From Cupriavidus necator A5-1 (GTDB taxonomy: Bacteria; Pseudomonadota; Gammaproteobacteria; Burkholderiales; Burkholderiaceae): 64,000 nucleotides of DNA. Numbering within the stretch: the first letter of the stretch is position 1; each line of letters starts with the position of its first letter. The position numbers were made by a program, and so were the translations under genes. The notes beneath the pieces were generated by a model. It worked only from the letters and a program-made list of their open reading frames with translations, ran no database searches and was not told the DNA's origin. Shown piece by piece: positions 16,950 to 26,831 of this stretch. The stretch is from positions 2,294,001 to 2,358,000 of the forward strand of contig NZ_JQLI01000001.1 in NCBI RefSeq assembly GCF_000744095.1, given 5' to 3'.

Positions 16950-17008
16950 TGTTCGCTATATTGCGCAAAATGTTCGATATACAGAACGTGTTCGATTTAT
17001 CGATCGAA
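16950..17008. promoter_or_regulatory. Repeated TGTTCG operator region of XRE regulator and kbl-tdh
   Basis: Three direct copies of TGTTCGNTWTA at 16950-16960, 16971-16981 and 16989-16999 (start-to-start 21 and 18 bases), the last also forming an inverted repeat TTCGAT-N6-ATCGAA at 16991-17008. The first copy sits just upstream of the XRE start codon. Near-helical phasing suggests cooperative binding of the cupin-XRE protein; this is inferred from position. Confidence 0.6.
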
Positions 17009-17044
17009 TCCTAGCATATCGCCTGCACACCAACGGGAGCCGCC

Positions 17045-18247
17045 ATGTCGAATGCCGAGGCATTCTATGCATCCATCCGCACCGAACTCGACGCCATCCG
17101 CGAGGCGGGCCTGTTCAAGCAGGAGCGCGTGATCGCCACGCCGCAGGGCGCCCGGGTGCGCACTGCCGACGGCCGCGAGGTCATCAACCTGTGCGCCAAC
17201 AACTACCTGGGCCTGTCGTCCCACCCGCAGGTGATCGAGGCCGCCCACGAGGCGCTGCGCACGCATGGCTACGGGCTGAGCTCGGTGCGTTTTATCTGCG
17301 GCACGCAGGACCTGCACAAAACGCTGGAGCGGCGGCTGTCGGCCTTTCTCGGCACCGAGGACACCATCCTCTACGGCTCGGCCTTCGATGCCAACGGCGG
17401 TTTGTTCGAGACGCTGCTGGGCGCGGACGACGCGGTCATCAGCGACGCCCTCAACCATGCCTCGATCATCGACGGCATCCGCCTGAGCAAGGCGCGCCGC
17501 TACCGCTACCAGCACAACGACCTGGACGACCTGCGCGTGCAGCTGGCGCAGGCACAGGCGGACGGCGCACGCTTCACGCTGGTCTTTACCGACGGCGCGT
17601 TCTCGATGGACGGCACCATTGCGCGCCTGGACGAGATGCGCGCGATCTGCGATGAATACGGCGCGCTGCTCGGCATCGACGAATGCCATGCGACGGGCTT
17701 CCTCGGCGCGCGCGGACGCGGCACGCATGAGCTGCGTGGCGTGTTCGGCAAGATCGACATCATCACCGGCACGTTGGGCAAGGCGCTCGGCGGCGCCTCC
17801 GGCGGCTTCACCAGCGCGCGCACGGAAGTGGTGGCGCTGCTGCGACAGCGCTCGCGGCCCTACCTGTTTTCCAATACGGTGGCGCCGGCCATCGTGGGCG
17901 CATCGATCGCGGTGCTCGATATCCTCGAAGGCAGCACCGAGCTGCGCGACCGGCTCGAGCGCAACACCACGTTCTTCCGCGCCGGGCTCGACAAGCTGGG
18001 TTTCGACGTCAAGGCGGGCGACCATCCCATCATCCCGATCATGGTCTACGACGCCGACAAGGCTCAGCAGCTCGCGCAACGTTTGCTGGAACTCGGTGTG
18101 TACGTGGTGGGCTTCTTCTATCCGGTGGTGCCCAAGGGCCAGGCCCGCATCCGCGTGCAGATGAGCGCGCTGCATGACGAAGCCGCGCTGCAAACCGCGC
18201 TCGACGCCTTCGGCCAGGCCGGCCGCGAACTGGGGCTGATTCGATGA
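17045..18247 (+). CDS. kbl: Glycine C-acetyltransferase (2-amino-3-ketobutyrate CoA ligase)
   Basis: PLP enzyme of the alpha-oxoamine synthase family that splits 2-amino-3-oxobutyrate with CoA into glycine and acetyl-CoA, the second step of threonine catabolism. At 400 residues it matches the family length. Visible landmarks are [10 protein letters not shown] near residue 48, [12 protein letters not shown] at about 134, D-E-C-H-A-T-G-F near 212 and the PLP lysine in G-T-L-G-K-A-L-G-G near 243. It overlaps tdh by 4 bases, which firmly supports the assignment over other oxoamine synthases. Confidence 0.96.
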   Translation: MSNAEAFYASIRTELDAIREAGLFKQERVIATPQGARVRTADGREVINLCANNYLGLSSHPQVIEAAHEALRTHGYGLSSVRFICGTQDLHKTLERRLSAFLGTEDTILYGSAFDANGGLFETLLGADDAVISDALNHASIIDGIRLSKARRYRYQHNDLDDLRVQLAQAQADGARFTLVFTDGAFSMDGTIARLDEMRAICDEYGALLGIDECHATGFLGARGRGTHELRGVFGKIDIITGTLGKALGGASGGFTSARTEVVALLRQRSRPYLFSNTVAPAIVGASIAVLDILEGSTELRDRLERNTTFFRAGLDKLGFDVKAGDHPIIPIMVYDADKAQQLAQRLLELGVYVVGFFYPVVPKGQARIRVQMSALHDEAALQTALDAFGQAGRELGLIR

Positions 18248-19200
18248 GCGAGGGCAAACCGAAGATCCTGATCGTCGGCGCAAACGGGCAGATCGGATCG
18301 GAACTGGCACTGGCGCTGGCCGAGCGTTACGGGCGCACCAACGTGATCACCTCCGACGTGGTGCCCACCGGCCGCCACGTGCACCTGACCCACGAGATGA
18401 TCAACGCCACCGACCGCGGCGAGCTGGCCACCGTGGTCGAGCGCCATGGCATCACGCAGGTCTACCTGCTCGCCGCGGCCTTGTCCGCCACCGGCGAGAA
18501 GGCCCCGCAGTGGGCGTGGAACCTCAACATGACCAGCCTGCTCAACGTGCTTGAGCTGGCACGCCAGACCGGCCTGGAACGCGTGTTCTGGCCGAGCTCG
18601 ATCGCCGCCTTCGGCCCGACCACGCCGCGCGACGCCACGCCGCAGAAGACCGTGATGGAGCCCACCACCGTCTACGGCATCTCCAAGCAGGCGGGCGAGG
18701 GCTGGTGCCGCTGGTACCACGCCAACCACGGCGTGGACGTGCGCAGCGTGCGCTATCCCGGCCTGATCTCGCACAAGACCCCGCCAGGCGGCGGTACCAC
18801 CGACTATGCCGTCGATATCTTCCATGCAGCGGTGAAGGGCGAGCCTTACACCTGCTTCCTGGAGGAAGACGAGGCGCTGCCGATGATGTATATGCCCGAC
18901 GCCATCCGCGCCACCATCGAGCTGATGGAAGCGCCGGCGGACAAGCTGAGCGAGCGCGGCAGCTATAACATCGCCGGCATGAGCTTCACCCCGGCGCAGA
19001 TCGCCGCGGCCATCCGCGAGCAGGTGCCGGGGTTCGCGATCCGCTATGAACCGGACTATCGCCAGGCAATCGCGCAGGGGTGGCCGGATTCGATCGACGA
19101 TTCGGTTGCGCGCGCGGACTGGGGGTGGCAGGCGGAGTATGGGTTGAAGGAGATGGTGGCGGATATGCTGGCCAACCTGAAGGCCTCGCTGCGCGCCTGA
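18244..19200 (+). CDS. tdh: L-threonine 3-dehydrogenase, short-chain (epimerase-like) type
   Basis: NAD-dependent enzyme oxidising L-threonine to 2-amino-3-oxobutyrate. It is of the extended-SDR/UDP-galactose-epimerase-like class, not the zinc class found in E. coli. Evidence: the [12 protein letters not shown] Rossmann motif at residues 10-21, the Ser region P-S-S-I-A-A-F-G and the Tyr-x3-Lys catalytic pair in V-Y-G-I-S-K-Q near residue 143. Length 318 is normal for the class. The order kbl-tdh with an ATGA overlap gives the full threonine-to-glycine route under the XRE-cupin regulator. Confidence 0.95.
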   Translation: MSEGKPKILIVGANGQIGSELALALAERYGRTNVITSDVVPTGRHVHLTHEMINATDRGELATVVERHGITQVYLLAAALSATGEKAPQWAWNLNMTSLLNVLELARQTGLERVFWPSSIAAFGPTTPRDATPQKTVMEPTTVYGISKQAGEGWCRWYHANHGVDVRSVRYPGLISHKTPPGGGTTDYAVDIFHAAVKGEPYTCFLEEDEALPMMYMPDAIRATIELMEAPADKLSERGSYNIAGMSFTPAQIAAAIREQVPGFAIRYEPDYRQAIAQGWPDSIDDSVARADWGWQAEYGLKEMVADMLANLKASLRA

Positions 19201-19204
19201 GCCG

Positions 19205-20413
19205 CTACGGTGCGATCGCACCGTCGATGGCAATCCTGATCCCCTCGGTGCCGACCGCCACCGGTCCGGTACGCCCAACCAGGTCGCCGGCTCTCGGCAA
19301 GGCGCTCCCGGTCGCGGAAATCCGTGCTTCCAGCATGACCTGCTGCTGCCCTGACAGCCTGTGGTCCGGCCGCATCGCCATCGCGTCGTCGAGCGTGAAC
19401 GACAACGGCAGGTCGCGCGCCTGGCGTCGCATCACCGCCAGCGGCATGCGCGAGCCGTCCGCCGGCAGCGCATAGACGAACAGCGTGTCGCCGGGTTGCG
19501 GCGTGCGCCCGGCCTGTTCGCTCAGCGTGACCAGGCCAGTGATTCTTGCCGTCGGTTCCGCTTGTGCAGGCGCCCCGCGCACGGCCGCGAGGTTGGCCGC
19601 GACCCTGGCCGCCGTCTGCGAATCCGCCGGCAGCAGCCGCTGCAGGTGCTCCCAATAGCCGATCGCCACCTGCTTGTCCCCGCGCTCCACTGCCGCACTC
19701 GCTGCCAGGGCCAGCCCCTTCGGGTCGTCCGGATCCAGCTTCAGCGCCTGCCGTATCTGCACCATCGGCGGTCCTTCCAGCGAGCCGCCGTTCAGGCTGG
19801 CCAGCACATCGGCATAGTCGGAGCGCAGCAGCGCCACATCCGGCGCCAGTTCGATCGCGCGGGCGTAAGCCGCGGCGGCGTCGGCGTAGCGTTCCAGCAC
19901 GCTGTAGGAGCGCGCCAGCATGGCCCAGTCCTCGGCATCGCCGGGCGCTTCGCGCAGGCGCTGCGCGAGCTGGTTGACCATGCCTTCGACCTGTGCGCCG
20001 CTGAGCTGGTGCTCGCTGCCGCTGGCGGCGGGGAGGTTGTCGGCGCGCCAGAGCGCGACCGCGTTGCCCAGGTGCAGGTAGAGCAGGATGGCGGCGCTGG
20101 GCAGCAATGCCAGCAGCAGGGCGGCGAGTAGCGGCGAACTGGCGGGTGGTGCCGTGCCGGCGGCGGTCCCGCTGGTGTCATCGAGCAGCCGGCGGCCCAG
20201 TTCGTCGCGCGCTTCGGTGTGCCGCGCGGCGGTGAGGGTGCCGCTGCGCAGGTCGGCGTCCAGTTCGCGCAACTGGTCGCGGTACAGCGCCACCAGCAGC
20301 GCGCGCTCGGGCATACCGGGGTCCGGCGCGGCACGGCGGCGCAGCAGCGGCCACAGCAGGCAGGCCATGGTGGCGGTAATCAGGGCGGCGGCGAGCAGCC
20401 AGAAGGTCATCAT
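19205..20413 (-). CDS. ccmI: Cytochrome c biogenesis protein CcmI (TPR)
   Basis: Apocytochrome-binding component of the haem ligation complex. The 402-residue protein has a first membrane segment (residues 4-23), a cytoplasmic loop with LYRDQLRELDADL, a second membrane segment near 95-115, TPR repeats at about 150-270 (DAEDWAMLARSYSVLERYADA) and a C-terminal periplasmic domain (about 300-400). Start 20413 is chosen because its ATG overlaps the ccmH stop by 4 bases. Last gene of the nap-ccm block, ending 4 bases from the convergent tdh stop. Confidence 0.93.
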   Translation of the reverse strand: MMTFWLLAAALITATMACLLWPLLRRRAAPDPGMPERALLVALYRDQLRELDADLRSGTLTAARHTEARDELGRRLLDDTSGTAAGTAPPASSPLLAALLLALLPSAAILLYLHLGNAVALWRADNLPAASGSEHQLSGAQVEGMVNQLAQRLREAPGDAEDWAMLARSYSVLERYADAAAAYARAIELAPDVALLRSDYADVLASLNGGSLEGPPMVQIRQALKLDPDDPKGLALAASAAVERGDKQVAIGYWEHLQRLLPADSQTAARVAANLAAVRGAPAQAEPTARITGLVTLSEQAGRTPQPGDTLFVYALPADGSRMPLAVMRRQARDLPLSFTLDDAMAMRPDHRLSGQQQVMLEARISATGSALPRAGDLVGRTGPVAVGTEGIRIAIDGAIAP

Positions 20414-20886
20414 GGCGGCCCGCTCCGGGCGGGCGGGTCGGCGGTCTCGCCCAGCAGGTCCGCAAGCCGTTGCCGCGCACCGGTGTCGAGCGCGACGTCC
20501 GGGGCACGGCTGCGCGAACGCGCGCGCAGGATGGCAACGGCCACGCCGACCACCAGCAGAAACGGGCCGAACCACAGCAGCCACGTCACCGGCCGCAGCG
20601 GCGGCTTGTACAGCACGAAGTCGCCATAACGCTGCGCCAGGTAGTCCCTGACCGCGGCGTCGCTGGCGCCGGCGCGCAGTTGCTCGCGGATCTGGCGGCG
20701 CAGGTCGACGGCCAGGTCGGCGTTGGAATCGGCCAGCGTCTGGTTCTGGCACACCAGGCAGCGCAGTTGCGCTGACAGCGCATGGACGCGCGCATCGAGT
20801 TCGGCTTCAGACAGCGTGGCCGCGGCTGCCAGCATCGACAGGCAGCATAACGGCACGGCCAGCCATGCACGCGCGCCGCTACGCAT
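20410..20886 (-). CDS. ccmH: Cytochrome c biogenesis thiol protein CcmH (CcmL)
   Basis: Membrane-anchored periplasmic oxidoreductase that prepares the apocytochrome CxxCH cysteines for haem attachment. The signature L-R-C-L-V-C-Q-N-Q places the redox pair at Cys43 and Cys46; a signal peptide precedes it and one membrane anchor lies at about residues 95-118. The ATG at 20886 has a GGGAGG ribosome site at 5-base spacing and overlaps the end of ccmG by 8 bases. A further in-frame start at 20907 lacks such support. Confidence 0.94.
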   Translation of the reverse strand: MRSGARAWLAVPLCCLSMLAAAATLSEAELDARVHALSAQLRCLVCQNQTLADSNADLAVDLRRQIREQLRAGASDAAVRDYLAQRYGDFVLYKPPLRPVTWLLWFGPFLLVVGVAVAILRARSRSRAPDVALDTGARQRLADLLGETADPPARSGPP

Positions 20887-21421
20887 GGTTGCCTCCCTGC
20901 TTCTCAAGCTGTTCGATCAGCGGGATCAGCTTGCGCTCCAGCACCTCGCGCGTGACCGGGCCGACCTGACGGTAGCGCACCACGCCCTGCTGATCGATGA
21001 CGAAGGTCTCGGGCACGCCATAGACACCGTAGTCGATGCCCACGTGGCCATCGGCATCGACCAGCGATGCCGTATAAGGATTGCCCAGGCGCTGCAGCCA
21101 GTCGCGCGCCGCGGCGGGTTGGTCCTTGTAGTTCAGGCCGTAGAGCGGCACCGGCGAGCGCGCGGCAAAGTCCACCAGCAGCGGATGCTCGGTGCGGCAC
21201 GCGGCGCACCATGACGCCCACACATTCAGCAGCCAGACCTTGCCGCGCATGTCGGCGGAGGCGAGCGTGCGGCCTTCGGGTTCGAGCAGCGGCAGCTGGA
21301 ACGCTGGCGCCGCCTTGCCAACCAGCGGGGAGGGCAGCTCGCGCGGATCGTGGCGCAGGCCTGCGGCCAGTGCGATAGCGAGTGCCAGGAATGCGGCGAG
21401 CGGCAGCAGGAAGCGCGTCAT
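20879..21421 (-). CDS. ccmG: Thiol:disulfide interchange protein CcmG/DsbE
   Basis: Thioredoxin-fold periplasmic reductant for the CcmH/apocytochrome dithiol. The 180-residue protein has an N-terminal membrane anchor (residues 4-20) and the active site W-C-A-A-C (Cys72, Cys75) in the N-V-W-A-S-W context typical of CcmG, plus the cis-proline motif G-V-Y-G-V-P-E-T-F near 132-140. Start at 21421 overlaps the ccmF stop by 4 bases. Confidence 0.95.
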   Translation of the reverse strand: MTRFLLPLAAFLALAIALAAGLRHDPRELPSPLVGKAAPAFQLPLLEPEGRTLASADMRGKVWLLNVWASWCAACRTEHPLLVDFAARSPVPLYGLNYKDQPAAARDWLQRLGNPYTASLVDADGHVGIDYGVYGVPETFVIDQQGVVRYRQVGPVTREVLERKLIPLIEQLEKQGGNHA

Positions 21422-23430
21422 GCCGGCGTCTCCTCGTGTGCGGAGGCCAGCGCGGGCACTGTGGCAGCGTCGGCCGTGGCAGCCGGCTCCGCGGCCGCGC
21501 GGCGGCGCAGCCGGTAGCGCTTGTCGCACGCGGCCAGGACTCCACCCAGCGCCATCAGCACGCAGCCGGCCCAGATCCAGTCGACAAAAGGCTTGACGTG
21601 GATGCGCACGGCCCACGCCGTGCCGTCGACGTTCTCGCCCAGCGCCACATAGAGATCGCGCGTCAGGCCGCTGTCGATCGCCGCCTCGGTGGTGGGCATG
21701 TCCTGGCTGCGGTAGATGCGGCGCTCCGGCGTGAGCACAGCCACCCGCCTGCCGTCGCGCAAGACCTCCACCACGCCACGCAATGCGTCGTAGTTGGGGC
21801 CGCTGGCCTGCTTCACGCCGGCGAAGCGGAAGTCGTAGCCGCCCACGCTGACACTGTCGCCCGCACGCATCGGCAGCTCGCGCAGGCTTTCCTGGCCGGA
21901 TACCAGCGTCACGCCGGCGATAAAGACGCCCATGCCGGCATGCGCCAGCAGCATGCCGACATAACCCGGCGGCAGCTGCCGCAATGCGGCGAGCCGCCGT
22001 CCTTGCTGGTGCCGCAGCCGCGCCGCCAGGCTGGCCACGGCGCTGAGCACGCTCCACGCGGCCAGCAGCAGTCCCAGTCCCGTCAGCGCCGAGGCATTGC
22101 GCAGCAACAGCAGCAGGCCCAGGCCGATCGCCAGGCTTGCCACGGCCGCCCAGCGCAAGCGCCGCCCCATGTCGGGCAGGCTGCCGTGGCGCCAGCGCGC
22201 CAGCGGCGCCGCGCCCATCAGCAGCACCGCGGGCGCCATCAGCGGCACGAACACCTGCTCGAAGTAGGCCGGGCCGACCGAGATCTTGCCCAGCCCCAGC
22301 ACATCGACCAGCAGCGGGTAGAGCGTGCCGAGCAGCACCGTGGCCGCGGCCACCGCCAGCAGCACGTTGTTGGCGAGCAGCAGCGACTCGCGCGAGACCG
22401 CGGCAAACTCGACCCGCCTGGCCAGCTTCGGCGCCCGCCAGGCATACAGCGCCAGCGCCAGCCCGGTGACCAGCCCCAGCAGCGCGAGGATAAAGACGCC
22501 GCGCTTCGGGTCGACCGCGAACGCGTGGACCGAGGTCAGCACGCCGGAGCGGACCAGGAAGGTGCCAAGCAGGCTCAGCGAGAAGGTGAAGATCGCGAGC
22601 AGCACGGTCCAGGCGCGGAATGCGCCGCGTTTCTCGGTGACCGCCAGCGAATGCATCAGCGCGGTGCCGGCCAGCCACGGCATGAACGAGGCGTTCTCCA
22701 CCGGATCCCAGAACCACCAGCCGCCCCAACCCAGTTCGTAATAGGCCCAGGCGCTGCCCAGCATGATGCCGAGCGTCAGGAAGGCCCACGCCACCGTGGT
22801 CCAGGGGCGCGACCAGCGCGCCCACGCCGCATCGACACGCCCGGCCAGCAGCGCCGCCACGGCAAAGGCGAAGCTCACCGAGAAGCCCACGTAGCCCATG
22901 TAGAGCAGCGGCGGGTGGAACACCATGCCGGGATCCTGCAGCAGCGGGTTGAGGTCGCGGCCTTCCATCGCGGGCGGCAGCAGCCGCACGAAAGGATTGG
23001 ACGCGAACAGCAGGAACAGCAAAAAGCCTGTGCTGATCGCGCCCATCACGCCCAGCACGCGCGCCACCACGGCCAGCGGCAACTGCCGGCTGAACCGCGA
23101 CACGGCCAGCGACCACAGCGCCAGCATCAGCGTCCACAGCAGCATCGAGCCTTCATGACCACCCCAGACCGCGGCGAGCCGGTATGCCAGCGGCAGCGCG
23201 CTGTTGGCATTGGCGGCCACGTAGCGCACGCTGAAGTCGTTACCGACGAAGGCCCAGGTCAGCGCGCCGAAGGCCAGCGCCACCAGCAGGCATTGCACGC
23301 GTGCGGCGGGGCGCGCCAGCGCCATCCACGCCAGGTTGCCGCGCGCCGCGCCGGCCAGCGGCACTGCCGCCTGCACCAGCGCCACCAGCAGGGCCACGAT
23401 CAGCGCGAAATGGCCGAGCTCGGCGATCAT
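21418..23430 (-). CDS. ccmF: Cytochrome c haem lyase subunit CcmF
   Basis: Large polytopic membrane protein (670 residues, about 15 hydrophobic segments) that ligates haem to apocytochrome c. The tryptophan-rich WWD signature lies at about residues 235-252 ([12 protein letters not shown]), and conserved histidines occur in G-G-H-E-G-S near 91 and F-H-P-P near 171. Full length for the family. It is the longest gene of the ccm block and overlaps both ccmE and ccmG by 4 bases. Confidence 0.97.
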   Translation of the reverse strand: MIAELGHFALIVALLVALVQAAVPLAGAARGNLAWMALARPAARVQCLLVALAFGALTWAFVGNDFSVRYVAANANSALPLAYRLAAVWGGHEGSMLLWTLMLALWSLAVSRFSRQLPLAVVARVLGVMGAISTGFLLFLLFASNPFVRLLPPAMEGRDLNPLLQDPGMVFHPPLLYMGYVGFSVSFAFAVAALLAGRVDAAWARWSRPWTTVAWAFLTLGIMLGSAWAYYELGWGGWWFWDPVENASFMPWLAGTALMHSLAVTEKRGAFRAWTVLLAIFTFSLSLLGTFLVRSGVLTSVHAFAVDPKRGVFILALLGLVTGLALALYAWRAPKLARRVEFAAVSRESLLLANNVLLAVAAATVLLGTLYPLLVDVLGLGKISVGPAYFEQVFVPLMAPAVLLMGAAPLARWRHGSLPDMGRRLRWAAVASLAIGLGLLLLLRNASALTGLGLLLAAWSVLSAVASLAARLRHQQGRRLAALRQLPPGYVGMLLAHAGMGVFIAGVTLVSGQESLRELPMRAGDSVSVGGYDFRFAGVKQASGPNYDALRGVVEVLRDGRRVAVLTPERRIYRSQDMPTTEAAIDSGLTRDLYVALGENVDGTAWAVRIHVKPFVDWIWAGCVLMALGGVLAACDKRYRLRRRAAAEPAATADAATVPALASAHEETPA

Positions 23431-23900
23431 TGCCGGGCTCCCTGCGCCGGCGCGGCTTCCGCCATGCGCCGGTTGACCTGCTCGGCTTGCTTCAGCGCGT
23501 CAGCCGCTTCCGGCGGCATGTAGTTCTCGTCGTGCTTGGCCAGCACCTCGCTGGCGACGAAGGTGCCGTCCGCCTCCAGCTTGCCGCGCGCCACCACGCC
23601 CTTGCCCTCGCGGAACAGGTCGGGCAGCAGGCCGCGGTAGCGCACCGGCACCTGGCGCGCGGTGTCGGTGACGACGAAGCGCACTGTCATGCCGTCGCCT
23701 TCGCGCCGGATCGAGCCGGGTGCCACCAGCCCGCCCAGGCGGAAGCTGCGCGCCACCGGCGCCTCGTGCGCGGCGACCTGGCTCGGGCTGAAGAAGAACA
23801 CCAGGTTGGAGCGAAAGGCGTTGAGCACCAGCGCGGCCGCGACGCCGCCGCAGGCGAGCGCCGCGGCAAGCATTCCGAAGCGGCGCTGGCGCGGCGTCAT
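23427..23900 (-). CDS. ccmE: Haem chaperone CcmE
   Basis: Periplasmic haem chaperone, membrane-anchored by a hydrophobic segment at residues 9-27, with an OB-fold domain. The haem-binding histidine is His123 in [11 protein letters not shown], with Tyr127 also conserved. At 157 residues it is of normal length, with a short flexible C-terminal tail. Overlaps ccmF and ccmD by 4 bases each. Confidence 0.96.
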   Translation of the reverse strand: MTPRQRRFGMLAAALACGGVAAALVLNAFRSNLVFFFSPSQVAAHEAPVARSFRLGGLVAPGSIRREGDGMTVRFVVTDTARQVPVRYRGLLPDLFREGKGVVARGKLEADGTFVASEVLAKHDENYMPPEAADALKQAEQVNRRMAEAAPAQGARQ

Positions 23901-24040
23901 CGGCGGGCTTGCGCGCGTGCGGCGCGGCTGCGGCGTGCCAGCAGCACCAGTTCGAGCGCCAGCAGCAGGGCGCTGACGCCGAAGGCCCCGACGATGTAGA
24001 TGCCGTGGTGCCCGTGGGGCAGCAGCGATGACAATGTCAT
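23897..24040 (-). CDS. ccmD: Haem exporter accessory protein CcmD
   Basis: Small single-span membrane protein of 47 residues required to release holo-CcmE from CcmABC. It has one hydrophobic segment at about residues 14-35 ([11 protein letters not shown]) followed by a basic cytoplasmic tail ([13 protein letters not shown]), the standard CcmD layout. The ATG at 24040 overlaps the ccmC stop by 4 bases, which fixes the start within a much longer open frame. Confidence 0.92.
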   Translation of the reverse strand: MTLSSLLPHGHHGIYIVGAFGVSALLLALELVLLARRSRAARAQARR

Positions 24041-24819
24041 GATGCCTCCCTGGAAGCGGCCTGCAGCACTTCGCCGCGCTCGCGCAGGATACAGCGCACG
24101 CGCACCAGCGCCACGGCGATGGAGTACATCCAGCACGCCAGCGTCATCAGCAGCATGCCGGCCAGCATGGTGGCCGCCATCGACGGCGCCGCGGTCAGGC
24201 TGACTGAGGCGCCCTGGTGCAGTGTGTTCCACCACTGCACCGAGAAATAAATCACCGGGATATTGACCACGCCCACCAGCGCCAGCACCGCGCAGGCGCG
24301 TTCGGCGCGGCGCGGCTCGTCGACGGCCGCTTCCAGCGCGATAAAGCCCAGGTACAGGAACAGCAGGATCAGCTCGGAGGTGAGCCGCGCATCCCAGACC
24401 CACCACGTGCCCCAGGTCGGCTGGCCCCACAGCGCCCCGGTCCATAGCGCCAGCGCAGTGAAGAGAGCGCCGGTGGGCGCCAGCGCCGAGGCCATCATCG
24501 ACGACAGCCGCGTGCGCAGCACCAGCGCCAGCGCGCAATACGCCGCCATCACCAGGTAGATGAACATCGACATCCAAGCCGCCGGCACATGGATGAAGAT
24601 GATCCGGTAGACCTCGCCCTGCTGCGCGTCGGTGGGTGCGACGGCAAAGCCGATCCAAAGCCCGGCCACCGCAAACAACGCGGCCGCGGCAAAGAACCAG
24701 GGCGCCATCCGCCCGGCCAGCGGATAAAAGCGGACCGGCGCCGCATAGTCCAGCCAGCCGCCGCGCGTGCGCGGCCCTTCCGCGGCTGCAGGATGGACGG
24801 ATGGCAACGGCTGGCTCAT
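24037..24819 (-). CDS. ccmC: Haem exporter protein CcmC
   Basis: Membrane protein that loads haem onto CcmE. It is 260 residues with six hydrophobic segments and the WWD motif [10 protein letters not shown] at about residues 136-145, flanked by histidines near 77 (F-I-H-V-P) and 199 (T-L-H-Q-G). The ATG at 24819 overlaps the ccmB stop by 4 bases. Confidence 0.96.
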   Translation of the reverse strand: MSQPLPSVHPAAAEGPRTRGGWLDYAAPVRFYPLAGRMAPWFFAAAALFAVAGLWIGFAVAPTDAQQGEVYRIIFIHVPAAWMSMFIYLVMAAYCALALVLRTRLSSMMASALAPTGALFTALALWTGALWGQPTWGTWWVWDARLTSELILLFLYLGFIALEAAVDEPRRAERACAVLALVGVVNIPVIYFSVQWWNTLHQGASVSLTAAPSMAATMLAGMLLMTLACWMYSIAVALVRVRCILRERGEVLQAASREAS

Positions 24820-25493
24820 GCCGGCGTCTCCATGGCAATGCGCAGCCCGGCGGCGGTCGCCAGCGGGCACAGGAACAAGGACAACGCCAGGCACGCGCCC
24901 AGCAGCGAAAACTGCGGCAGCACATCGAGCCCGGCGTCGGCAGCGGCGGCAGCGCTGGCGCCGAACACCAGCACCGGCACGCACAGCGGCAGCACCAGAA
25001 TGCACAGCAGCACCGCGCCGCCACGCACGCCCAGCGTCAGCGCCGCACCGACCGCGCCGATCAGGCTCAGCGCAGGCGTGCCGACCAGCAGCGAGGCCGC
25101 CAGCAGTAGCGAGGCGCTTGCGGGCAGCCCGTACTGCTGCGCCAGCAACGGCGTCAGCAGCAGCAGCGGCAGGCCGCTGGCAAGCCAGTGCGCGGCGATC
25201 TTGGCCAGCACTAGCAGCGCCAGCGGGTGCGGTGACAGCAGCAACTGGTCCAGGCTGCCATCCGCGTGCTCCTGCGCGAACAGCCGCGACAGCGACAGCA
25301 TCGACGCCAGCAGTGCCGTCACCCACAGGATGCCCGGCGCCAGCGCCCGCAACTGCTGCGGCTCGGGCCCGATCGCCAGCGGGAACAGGCTGGCGGCGAT
25401 CACGTAGAACACCACGCTGCCGAGCAGGCTGGCGCGCCGCCGCCAGGACAGCGAAACATCGTGTGCGACGATCGCGGCCAGCGTACGCATCAT
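24816..25493 (-). CDS. ccmB: Haem exporter permease CcmB
   Basis: ABC-type permease partner of CcmA, 225 residues with six hydrophobic segments. The family motif region F-A-Q-E-H-A-D-G-S-L-D-Q-L near residues 70-82 is the contact site for the ATPase. The first ATG of an ATGATG pair, at 25493, is chosen because it overlaps the ccmA stop by 4 bases. Confidence 0.95.
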   Translation of the reverse strand: MMRTLAAIVAHDVSLSWRRRASLLGSVVFYVIAASLFPLAIGPEPQQLRALAPGILWVTALLASMLSLSRLFAQEHADGSLDQLLLSPHPLALLVLAKIAAHWLASGLPLLLLTPLLAQQYGLPASASLLLAASLLVGTPALSLIGAVGAALTLGVRGGAVLLCILVLPLCVPVLVFGASAAAAADAGLDVLPQFSLLGACLALSLFLCPLATAAGLRIAMETPA

Positions 25494-26185
25494 GCCGGCG
25501 CCCCGAGGTGCAGCACCGCGCCGCCCGCGGACAGCAACTGGTGCGTGGCGATCACGGCAATGCCGCCGGCGGCCAGGTGGGCGTCGAGCTGGGCATCGAA
25601 GTGCGCGCAGGCGTCTGCGTCGAGCGCGGCCACGGGCTCGTCGAGCAGCCACAGCGCGCGCCGGGCCAGCGACAGCCGCGCCAGCGCGACCCGCCGGCGC
25701 TGCCCTTGCGACAGCGCGCGCACGGGGGTGTGCGCGACCCGCTCCAGTCCCTGTGCCGCCAGGGCAGGCGCAACCGCGCCGGCACCGTCATCCCCGGCCA
25801 GCCGCGCGGCAAAGCGCAGGTTCTCCGCCGGGCTCAGGTCAGGGTCGATCCCATTGGTGTGGCCCACGTAGGCCAATGCCTGCTGGTAGGCCGGATCGCC
25901 GGCGCGCACCGGGCGGCCGCGCCAGTGCAGGGCGCCTTCGTCTGGCATGGCCAGTCCGCACAGCACGCGCAGCAGGCTGGTCTTGCCGCTGCCGTTGGGA
26001 CCCAGCGCCTGCAGCAGGTCGCCGGGACCGAGTGCAAGCTCGATGCCGCGCAGCACCGGGCGCCCGGCGCGCGACAGGCCCAGCCCGCTGCCATGCAACA
26101 CTGGTACGGCGTCGCCGCCGGCCGTGGCACAACGTGGGGATTCAGGCAGTACCTCGGATGGCAGGGCAGAGGAGCGGACGGGCAC
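25490..26185 (-). CDS. ccmA: Haem exporter ATP-binding protein CcmA
   Basis: ATPase of the CcmAB complex, which uses ATP to release haem-loaded CcmE. Walker A is G-P-N-G-S-G-K-T at residues 62-69, the signature is A-L-S-Q-G-Q-R-R-R-V near 158-165 and Walker B W-L-L-D-E-P follows at about 179. The start is GTG at 26185, 3 bases after the napC stop, with GAGGAG about 9 bases upstream. The roughly 25 residues before the ATPase fold are longer than in many homologues, so a later start is possible. Confidence 0.94.
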   Translation of the reverse strand: MPVRSSALPSEVLPESPRCATAGGDAVPVLHGSGLGLSRAGRPVLRGIELALGPGDLLQALGPNGSGKTSLLRVLCGLAMPDEGALHWRGRPVRAGDPAYQQALAYVGHTNGIDPDLSPAENLRFAARLAGDDGAGAVAPALAAQGLERVAHTPVRALSQGQRRRVALARLSLARRALWLLDEPVAALDADACAHFDAQLDAHLAAGGIAVIATHQLLSAGGAVLHLGAPA

Positions 26186-26188
26186 GCG

Positions 26189-26785
26189 TCATTTCTCCTC
26201 GGCTTTGGAGACATCGGGAAGCCGGTGCGCGATGCCCTTGTGGCAGTCGATGCAGGTCTTCTCCTTGTTGGCCAGGTAGGTGGAGTGCATCGCCTGGGCG
26301 CGCGGGCTCTGTCGCGTGAAGTCCATCGACTGGTAGTCGTGGCAGTTGCGGCATTCGAGTGAGTCGTTGGCCTTGAAGCGCGCCCATTCATGCTGGGCCA
26401 GCTCCAGCCGGTGCGCCTGGAATTTCTCGCGGGTGTCGATGGTGCCAAAGATCTTGGCCCAGACCTCCTTGGACGCCTGCATCTTGCGCGCCATCTTGGT
26501 GGTCCAGTTGTGCGGCACATGGCAGTCCGAGCACTTGGCGCGCACGCCGCTGCGGTTGGTGAAGTGGATGGTGCCCTGCAGTTCCTGGTAGACGTTGTCG
26601 CGCATCTCGTGGCAGCCGGTGCAGAACTGCTCGGTGTTGGTCAGCTCCAGCGCGGTATTGAACGCGCCCCAGAACACCACGCCCGCGATAAAGCCGCCCA
26701 GCGTCAGGAAGCCCAGGCTGAAATAGGCGCTGGGCCTGTTGATGGTTCGCCAGTAGCGCTTGATCAGGTCGAGCATGGCGCGCAT
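26189..26785 (-). CDS. napC: Tetrahaem cytochrome c NapC
   Basis: Membrane-anchored quinol dehydrogenase of the NapC/NirT family that passes electrons from quinol to NapB/NapA. After one membrane segment (about residues 22-43) come four CxxCH haem sites at about 55-59 (CTGCH), 85-89 (CSDCH), 145-149 (CRNCH) and 178-182 (CIDCH). Length 198 is typical. Two starts are possible, at 26785 and 26776. It joins the nap genes to ccmA with only 3 bases between. Confidence 0.96.
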   Translation of the reverse strand: MRAMLDLIKRYWRTINRPSAYFSLGFLTLGGFIAGVVFWGAFNTALELTNTEQFCTGCHEMRDNVYQELQGTIHFTNRSGVRAKCSDCHVPHNWTTKMARKMQASKEVWAKIFGTIDTREKFQAHRLELAQHEWARFKANDSLECRNCHDYQSMDFTRQSPRAQAMHSTYLANKEKTCIDCHKGIAHRLPDVSKAEEK

Positions 26786-26831
26786 CCGCTGTTATGGTTG
26801 TTGAACGTGCCTGGCCAGGCCCCGGTGGCGG

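Noticed and set aside
21382..23523. Plus-strand open frame of 713 codons opposite ccmF/ccmG
   Set aside because: Gln/Arg-rich antisense shadow; the minus strand encodes the WWD-motif protein CcmF in full.
24767..26362. Plus-strand frame of 531 codons opposite ccmA/ccmB/ccmC
   Set aside because: Ala/Arg/Pro-rich shadow without motifs, opposite three well-supported ccm genes.
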